Origin: Ornithomonoglobus_A sp045537455
GTDB taxonomy: Bacteria; Bacillota; Clostridia; UBA1381
DNA: 20,537 bases
Direction: 5' to 3'
Assembly: GCA_045537455.1 (NCBI GenBank)
Contig: JAZSPM010000091.1
Location: forward strand, 1 to 20,537
A program made the translations under genes and the position numbers. The notes under the pieces were generated by a model. That model did not search any database. It saw only the letters and a list, made by a program, of their open reading frames with translations, and was not told where the DNA came from. Positions 15,536 to 20,537 of the stretch are shown piece by piece; positions within the stretch are counted from its first letter, which is position 1; each line of letters begins with the position of its first letter.

Positions 15536-18181
15536 CTAATACTTATAGATGACAAGGTTTGGTGTACCCATATTTCCAGTTGTAGTTAAAATCCCGTGCG
15601 AACACTCTGTTCCCACACGTGAATACGTAGCAAGATCTCCCACTTTTCCTGTTGTAAGTTCGTCATTTACAGTATCATATATTAATATATTTCCTTTTGA
15701 TATATCTAATGTAACCTTAGAACTACTGTCAGGGTCTACAGCAGGGTCAGCCCAACTGAACTGTACCAAATTATTGTCTGTTTCCATTATCCATACTTCC
15801 TGCATAAAGCTTGTATCATGAAAATTTGTAGAAGTATAAACAGTATTATTCCATACTTTTCTGTCTGCATCATATAAAACAATAAAGTTATCACTTGCAG
15901 TCTCCTCTTGTAAATTCTTTCCGTGAGCGATAATATCTCCTTTTGATACATGGTATTTATTATCTGTTCCAAATTTGAAGTCGTCGCCAAAGGTAAAACT
16001 ATTATCTGATGTACCGCGGCACTCTGCTTGCGTTGCTCCGCTGCACATCTTTAAAGTTGTTGACACAAAACCATCTGCATTTACACTTTCATATATATCT
16101 GTAACTACTGAAAATCTACGAACAGTACTAGCCGGATATTGCGCCGCACCTTGAACGTATTTCGGATGCATTACCGCAAAATCCACATAAAGTCCATCAT
16201 CTTCAAATTTATAAAACTCAACATTGCTTTTGTTAAAAGCATATTCACCCGTTTTACTACGCACATCTGCAAGTGTACCCGACATTATCTCCCCGTTAAT
16301 ATACGGTTCTGATACCAGAATAATAACCGCTTTAGAGTCAAAATGGTATATCGAATTCCAATTATAAACACCTCCATATGTGTGATGATACTGATACCCT
16401 GTTGCTGCCGCAGGTATATTATAAATCATTGATTTGCTTCCGTCGCTGTTGTCCGCTACAGTATCTACCATAATCAAATGCTTATTTTCATCAGCTGTGA
16501 ATCTTACAGCTCTTAGTTTTAAATTCGTTTCAAAGTCCAAAAGATATTTCACTTGTTCAGGCGCCTTGACTTTAGTACCGTCAATCACTGTTTTTCTGTC
16601 TATAACATATGTATCAAGTGCATTATCTGAATATATATTAGCATAAACATATTCTCCGCCCGCATCAACATCTGAACAGTTGGTAATATATCCTGTTTTC
16701 AGTGTATCATCTGAACCAAGCTCAAAATAAGCTATAAAACCATTTGTATTCATATAAAATTCATATTTTCTTCCGGGCTTCATCTCTTTAAATATATCGT
16801 TGTTTACAAGTTCATCAGTGAAAAAATATATTCCGGACTCCGTAAGAATACTATCATCTGTTGAATAATATTCTTTAACTGTTTCACTCAGAGTTTTATA
16901 AACGCAGACAATCTGCCTTCTTTTATCATCAGCACTTTTGTATATCGACAGTACAGTATTCTTTACAAACACCTCGCTTGGTTGAATCTCAACGCCCGAA
17001 TCATTTGTTAATACAACCTCAACATCTTCATAATCCTCAAGATAATATTTCTCTCCAGTCAAAACATCATATATTATATTTTTGTCCGTATCATAGCTTC
17101 CGACTACGACAGTAATATAATTATTTATAAATACTACATCAAAAATACCATCACCGTCATTATCTATGAGACGAATATATCCGTTCTCCGGAATCATAAA
17201 TGAATTTGTCAAATAACTGCTATCCGTTATTGTGGAATTATTATAAATTATTGTACATTTCGTACTTATAGTCTCAGTTGTTTTTCTGTTATTATATTTA
17301 ATTGTATATCTGTTGTCTGAAAAACTCTCCAAATTTTCAGCATCAATCGTCATAACCTCGTTCTGACTGTTTATTATCGGATATATTAGTATCTGTTCAT
17401 CGTCCATGCTGTAATAAGCCTTTATTTTTTTACCCAAAAGCTCCTGAAAATTATGTGGATTTGACAACACCATATCTCCAACCTGCACATATCCGCTTCT
17501 TATTTTGCTCCCACCATACAGATTGCTTACAGAATCATCTTGAACAAGCCCTTCTACGACATCTATTTTTAGTACCGTTCTCATAAAATTGCCGTTACTT
17601 ATGGCTCCTAATCTTGTACTTTCCGAAACGTCACACTCTAAAATATTGTAAAACATTCTGCACATATCATCATATGTGATAGTAAGTTTGTCATAAATAT
17701 TGATACCATCAAGAATATCCATCTGCTCTGCGGTTTTTATATATCCATTCGGATAACCACCGTTGAACTCCGCAATATAATCAAATCCAAGCATTGAAAC
17801 AATCATTCTTATTGCCTGTTTTGGTTCTATTAAATCATCGGGATAAAACTTCAAATCGTCGTATCCTCTTATAATTCCCATATCCTCCAACGTTCTTATA
17901 GCACTATAATACTCATGTTCAGTATCGACATCTAAAAAAAATTTTGAACCTGTTTTTAAAGACTGCTCATCTTCATTAAAACCTGATAGTTTTGCAAGAT
18001 ATTGTGCAAACTCACCTCTGGTAATAACTGTTTCAGCATCAACATCCAAATCAATTATATTGACATAGCTCATCAGTTCAAGATGATTTTCCTCTGCTTT
18101 TGCAGATACACAAATGCCACATGATGTTAACAAAATAACAAATATAAACAGAACTGCTAATTTATTGTTTAAAATTTTCAT
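15536..18181 (-). CDS. Large SLH-domain surface protein, function unknown
   Basis: 881 aa. The export signal contains LTSC at 18-21, which fits a lipobox (Cys21), and also a possible ordinary cleavage site after AKA (about 29), so it may be a lipoprotein or wall protein. SLH modules occupy the N-terminus: about 34-70, 80-139 (FLDVDTEHEYYSAI, PDDLIEPKQAIRMIVSML) and a weaker third at about 143-185. The remaining 700 residues are beta-rich with repeated metal-binding-like or turn patterns such as DNDGDGIFD, and no catalytic motif I know. The protein ends TPNLVIYKY without a wall-sorting signal. It is translationally coupled to the 487-aa gene (ATGA overlap, SD AAGGAGG within that gene's last codons) and ends 13 nt before the SLH beta-helix gene. 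It could be an S-layer scaffold or an adhesin. Confidence 0.85.
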   Translation of the reverse strand: MKILNNKLAVLFIFVILLTSCGICVSAKAEENHLELMSYVNIIDLDVDAETVITRGEFAQYLAKLSGFNEDEQSLKTGSKFFLDVDTEHEYYSAIRTLEDMGIIRGYDDLKFYPDDLIEPKQAIRMIVSMLGFDYIAEFNGGYPNGYIKTAEQMDILDGINIYDKLTITYDDMCRMFYNILECDVSESTRLGAISNGNFMRTVLKIDVVEGLVQDDSVSNLYGGSKIRSGYVQVGDMVLSNPHNFQELLGKKIKAYYSMDDEQILIYPIINSQNEVMTIDAENLESFSDNRYTIKYNNRKTTETISTKCTIIYNNSTITDSSYLTNSFMIPENGYIRLIDNDGDGIFDVVFINNYITVVVGSYDTDKNIIYDVLTGEKYYLEDYEDVEVVLTNDSGVEIQPSEVFVKNTVLSIYKSADDKRRQIVCVYKTLSETVKEYYSTDDSILTESGIYFFTDELVNNDIFKEMKPGRKYEFYMNTNGFIAYFELGSDDTLKTGYITNCSDVDAGGEYVYANIYSDNALDTYVIDRKTVIDGTKVKAPEQVKYLLDFETNLKLRAVRFTADENKHLIMVDTVADNSDGSKSMIYNIPAAATGYQYHHTYGGVYNWNSIYHFDSKAVIILVSEPYINGEIMSGTLADVRSKTGEYAFNKSNVEFYKFEDDGLYVDFAVMHPKYVQGAAQYPASTVRRFSVVTDIYESVNADGFVSTTLKMCSGATQAECRGTSDNSFTFGDDFKFGTDNKYHVSKGDIIAHGKNLQEETASDNFIVLYDADRKVWNNTVYTSTNFHDTSFMQEVWIMETDNNLVQFSWADPAVDPDSSSKVTLDISKGNILIYDTVNDELTTGKVGDLATYSRVGTECSHGILTTTGNMGTPNLVIYKY

Positions 18182-19641
18182 ACTTCCTCCTTATCAGTTA
18201 TCAGATTTATCTTTTCCAATACACTGTGAACAAGTTTTGCTGCCTGTGCTCTTGTAGCACTATCCTTTGGTGCAAGCCTATTTGCTCCTACACCGTTTAC
18301 AATCCCCATACCGTAAAGTGATTTAACAGCATCTGCAGCATAATCGGCTATTTCATCATTATCTGAAAATTCAAGCGGTTTCTCTTCAGTTGTTATCAAA
18401 TTTTCTTTTTTCATAAAGTTATATATCATAACAAACATATCTTCTCTTCTGATATTCATTCCGACACCAAATTCAGTTTCGCTGATTCCATTTATAACAC
18501 CACTTTCATTTGCTGCCGCAATATAACTGTAATACCACGCAGATTTTGCTACATCATCAAAGCTACATTGGCAGTTTTCGGTATTAAGGTTAAATGTAAT
18601 TGAAAGTATTTTTACAAATTCTTCTCTTTTAACATTATTATTGGGATTAAATCTGCCTGTCCCGTCACCGTTAATTATACCTTTTTTTGCAAGTTCATGT
18701 ATAGAAGGTTTTGCCCAGTCAAATCCCTGCAAATCATCAAATACATCTGTAATTTCTAATTCATTATTCTGACTTGTATTCAGATTTCCAAAGCTTGTTC
18801 CTGAACCTCCTGTTCCTCCCGAACTGCCGCCACCTCTTAATACAGTGTTATTCTTTGAAGCAATTTTCTTTATTTGTGCTGCTACTTCTTCTGATGAATA
18901 AAAAGTTTTACCAACAAGCTCCGAATTTACACTATTTTCAGCCTTATTCCCATAAGAGAATTTAACACCTGTTAACTTTGAAAGCTCATCTATAATATCA
19001 CTAATCAGCAGGTAGTTGTTGGCAGTTGTTATTTGTTTCAGCAATTCTATTTCTTTTTTTACATTCTCATCAATAGTTTTTATTGTTGTTATTGAGACAG
19101 ATAACTCCGTAAAAGCATCCTTTTTTTCTGCTATTCTTTCTGAAAACAGTTTTTTGTACTTGATATTGTCATATGAATCTGTTCTTATTCCAAGAGAATC
19201 GGAATACTCATCTACAGCCGCAAAAATAGCCGAACCCGAAAGTGCGCCGGTACGAATATCATCAAACAAATTTGTAAGTTCTTCTACAGTCGCATATCGG
19301 TACTGAATATGCAGCATAGTTTCAGGCGAAAAAGCATAAATCACATAACTCCCTGCAAAACCGTAATTAAATTCTACTTTAAAGTTGCCATCATAATCAA
19401 TCTCTGCAGTTTCCACGCACAGCGGTTCAACAGTACCATTCGTAACCTCATCAATATCAGTTGCTTCATTGACTAATATAATTGTTGCAAATCTGTTATT
19501 TTCAGCCTCAGAAGTTTTACCTACTATTTCAATTATACCATTGTTTATATCTGTATTTTCACCAATATATAATTCATCTGCTCTTGCTGTCAGTGCAAAT
19601 GTACATAAAGCAAAGCACAGAATTAAAAATATTTTCTTCAT
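18178..19641 (-). CDS. SLH-anchored surface protein with Ig-like and helical domains
   Basis: 487 aa with a signal peptide ending near ALTARA (about 21). An Ig-like domain (about 25-115) has the ..GKTSE...TIILVNE...IDYDGNFKVEFN pattern. A mainly helical region (about 115-265) includes KKDAFTELSVSITTIKTIDE. A Gly/Ser-rich linker (about 268-286) leads to three SLH modules: about 299-350 (FNPNNNVKREEFVKIL), 359-410 (FDDVAKSAWYYSYI) and 423-478 (APKDSATRAQAAKLVHSVL). The SLH modules would bind pyruvylated wall polymer. No enzyme motif is visible, so it is probably structural or a display protein for the secreted enzymes beside it. The start is ATG 19641 with AGGAG upstream; its stop overlaps the start of the 881-aa gene. 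Confidence 0.87.
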   Translation of the reverse strand: MKKIFLILCFALCTFALTARADELYIGENTDINNGIIEIVGKTSEAENNRFATIILVNEATDIDEVTNGTVEPLCVETAEIDYDGNFKVEFNYGFAGSYVIYAFSPETMLHIQYRYATVEELTNLFDDIRTGALSGSAIFAAVDEYSDSLGIRTDSYDNIKYKKLFSERIAEKKDAFTELSVSITTIKTIDENVKKEIELLKQITTANNYLLISDIIDELSKLTGVKFSYGNKAENSVNSELVGKTFYSSEEVAAQIKKIASKNNTVLRGGGSSGGTGGSGTSFGNLNTSQNNELEITDVFDDLQGFDWAKPSIHELAKKGIINGDGTGRFNPNNNVKREEFVKILSITFNLNTENCQCSFDDVAKSAWYYSYIAAANESGVINGISETEFGVGMNIRREDMFVMIYNFMKKENLITTEEKPLEFSDNDEIADYAADAVKSLYGMGIVNGVGANRLAPKDSATRAQAAKLVHSVLEKINLITDKEEV

Positions 19642-19660
19642 AAAATTGCTCTCCTATTAC

Positions 19661-19692
19661 TGCGTGAGAGATATTCAAATATCTCTCACGCA
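19661..19692 (-). promoter_or_regulatory. Perfect 14-bp intergenic hairpin without T tract
   Basis: TGCGTGAGAGATAT (19661-19674) and ATATCTCTCACGCA (19679-19692) are exact reverse complements around a 4-nt loop. It starts 9 nt after the stop of the upstream gene and is followed on the minus strand by GTAATAGGAGAGC, the SD of the next gene, with no run of T. It is therefore more likely an RNA processing or stabilising element, or a weak attenuator, than a full terminator. Confidence 0.75.
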
Positions 19693-19701
19693 ATTACTGT
19701 T

Positions 19702-20537
19702 TTATATTGTTTTTACAAGTACTAACGGTACTAAATCATCCAATGAATCCCATATAAATGTACGAACCTCAATATCAGAATCTGCATAATCTATAGCTGA
19801 AACTTTGACTGTTTCTGTCATTGTGTCGCTACCCGTAAAATCATAATAATCATGATATGCAGCGCCGATTAATTCTCCTGTTTCTGCATCATATACTCCA
19901 AAAATTACCGTGAAGTCCATTAGCTCCCCTGTATCATTCTTAAAATTGATTGATGCAGTTAAATCATCTCCGCTTCTTGTAAAGCTACTTGTATTAAGAA
20001 TTGACATAACACCTTTATTTGTTGTTGTAAAGCTTATACCACTATCGCCAAATATTTGACTATATGCATCTGGCATTCCTACAAATGATACACTGTAATC
20101 TTCTTCACCATAAATCGTTTTAAAATATATTTTAGCTGTTCTATTGTTATTATAAAGTTCTGCATTATAAGCTTCGACTGTAAATGCAGGTGATTCATGC
20201 TCTAGAACTGCATAATCCGAAACATTCACATCATCAAGTCGTGTATCAAAATCAACTACTATATATCCTTCTTTTGGATTTGTTTCTGATACAATTCCTG
20301 TAAGTGCAGCTGATCCCTTACCATATACATTTAAGTTTCTGAGTTTGAAGTTTTCATCTGCATTTTCTGCTTGACCTGCATTTCCAAAACTAGTAAACAT
20401 TTTTGTTATATTTGTTGACGTTTCTGGTAAGGTAAATGTCGTTGTTTTTGTTGCATTTGCTGCTTCGTTCATATATGTAATATATGCTTTATGCTCCGCA
20501 AAATTAATTTCATACTTGATTTTATGCCATGTATCCA
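19702..20537 (-). CDS. C-terminal part of a large secreted multidomain protein (5' end outside window)
   Basis: The frame is open from the window edge to TAA at 19702. An internal ATG at 20472 is not the start: the 21 codons upstream (DTWHKIKYEINFAEHKAYIT and on) continue the same domain. That first part matches the end of the LamG-like domain of the 1046-aa protein (VWHNISFEVDFINYSLRYVY). Next comes a Big/Ig-type domain (VDFDTRLDDVNVSDY...YSVSFVGMPDAY), then a terminal domain (SGDDLTASINFKNDTGELMD) ending VRTFIWDSLDDLVPLVL. The last segment is shared with the 238-aa protein. The missing N-terminus probably holds a signal peptide and, by analogy with its neighbours, a polysaccharide-active domain; this is inference. 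No SLH module occurs in the visible part. Confidence 0.8.
   Translation of the reverse strand, partial: DTWHKIKYEINFAEHKAYITYMNEAANATKTTTFTLPETSTNITKMFTSFGNAGQAENADENFKLRNLNVYGKGSAALTGIVSETNPKEGYIVVDFDTRLDDVNVSDYAVLEHESPAFTVEAYNAELYNNNRTAKIYFKTIYGEEDYSVSFVGMPDAYSQIFGDSGISFTTTNKGVMSILNTSSFTRSGDDLTASINFKNDTGELMDFTVIFGVYDAETGELIGAAYHDYYDFTGSDTMTETVKVSAIDYADSDIEVRTFIWDSLDDLVPLVLVKTI

Noticed and set aside
15523..15555. Upstream ATG (15555) as start of the SLH beta-helix protein
   Set aside because: It would overlap the previous gene and add 11 residues before the signal peptide; ATG 15522 has GAGG at proper spacing.
19661..19692. Rho-independent terminator
   Set aside because: No T run follows the stem on either strand, and the SD of the next gene begins a few bases later.
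1..20537. CRISPR array, tRNA, rRNA, toxin-antitoxin or phage genes
   Set aside because: I looked on both strands and found no regular spaced repeats, cloverleaf, ribosomal RNA or recognisable genes of these classes.

Overview
The window is AT-rich (roughly one third G+C by eye). Every gene I can support lies on the minus strand, so the transcribed order runs from high to low coordinates. AGGAGG-type ribosome binding sites, S-layer homology (SLH) modules, Gram-positive signal peptides and YesM-type sensor kinases point to an anaerobic Clostridia-type Firmicute living on plant polysaccharide. A pectin- or hemicellulose-degrading gut or rumen bacterium is my inference; no 16S or other taxonomic marker is present.

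Right part (20537 to 11590): a run of secreted proteins in tight succession. It starts with the 3' end of a large secreted multidomain protein cut by the window edge (19702-20537). A perfect intergenic hairpin follows, then a 487-aa protein with three C-terminal SLH modules, an 881-aa protein with N-terminal SLH modules that overlaps it by 4 nt, and a roughly 1286-aa parallel beta-helix protein carrying CBM9 and three SLH modules. A long hairpin terminator at 11588-11658 closes this group.

Middle (11544 to 5948): a 238-aa secreted protein, a 1046-aa secreted beta-helix protein that is a paralogue of the SLH-anchored one but has no anchor, and, 12 nt downstream, a complete YesM-type sensor histidine kinase. 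No response regulator follows.

Left part (5947 to 1): a decaying carbohydrate-use locus. It holds an unidentified 66-aa ORF, a shredded CocE/NonD-type hydrolase, an intact sugar-phosphate isomerase/epimerase-like TIM barrel, a broken C-terminal piece of a clan-A-like glycosidase, a C-terminal piece of an alpha-L-rhamnosidase, and a terminator. An IS256-family left-end remnant is then fused to the 3' half of a second YesM-type kinase, followed by an intact GH36 raffinose-synthase-like alpha-galactosidase. A second IS256 left-end remnant reaches the window edge.

Reading as a whole: the intact right and middle part looks like a cell-surface polysaccharide-degrading and sensing module. SLH proteins would display the enzymes on the wall and the kinase would sense released sugar. 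The left part was probably the matching intracellular oligosaccharide-processing set and has been eroded by IS256 activity, frameshifts and deletions, leaving GH36 and the isomerase as the only apparently intact enzymes. I did not find a defence system, CRISPR array, tRNA, rRNA or prophage.
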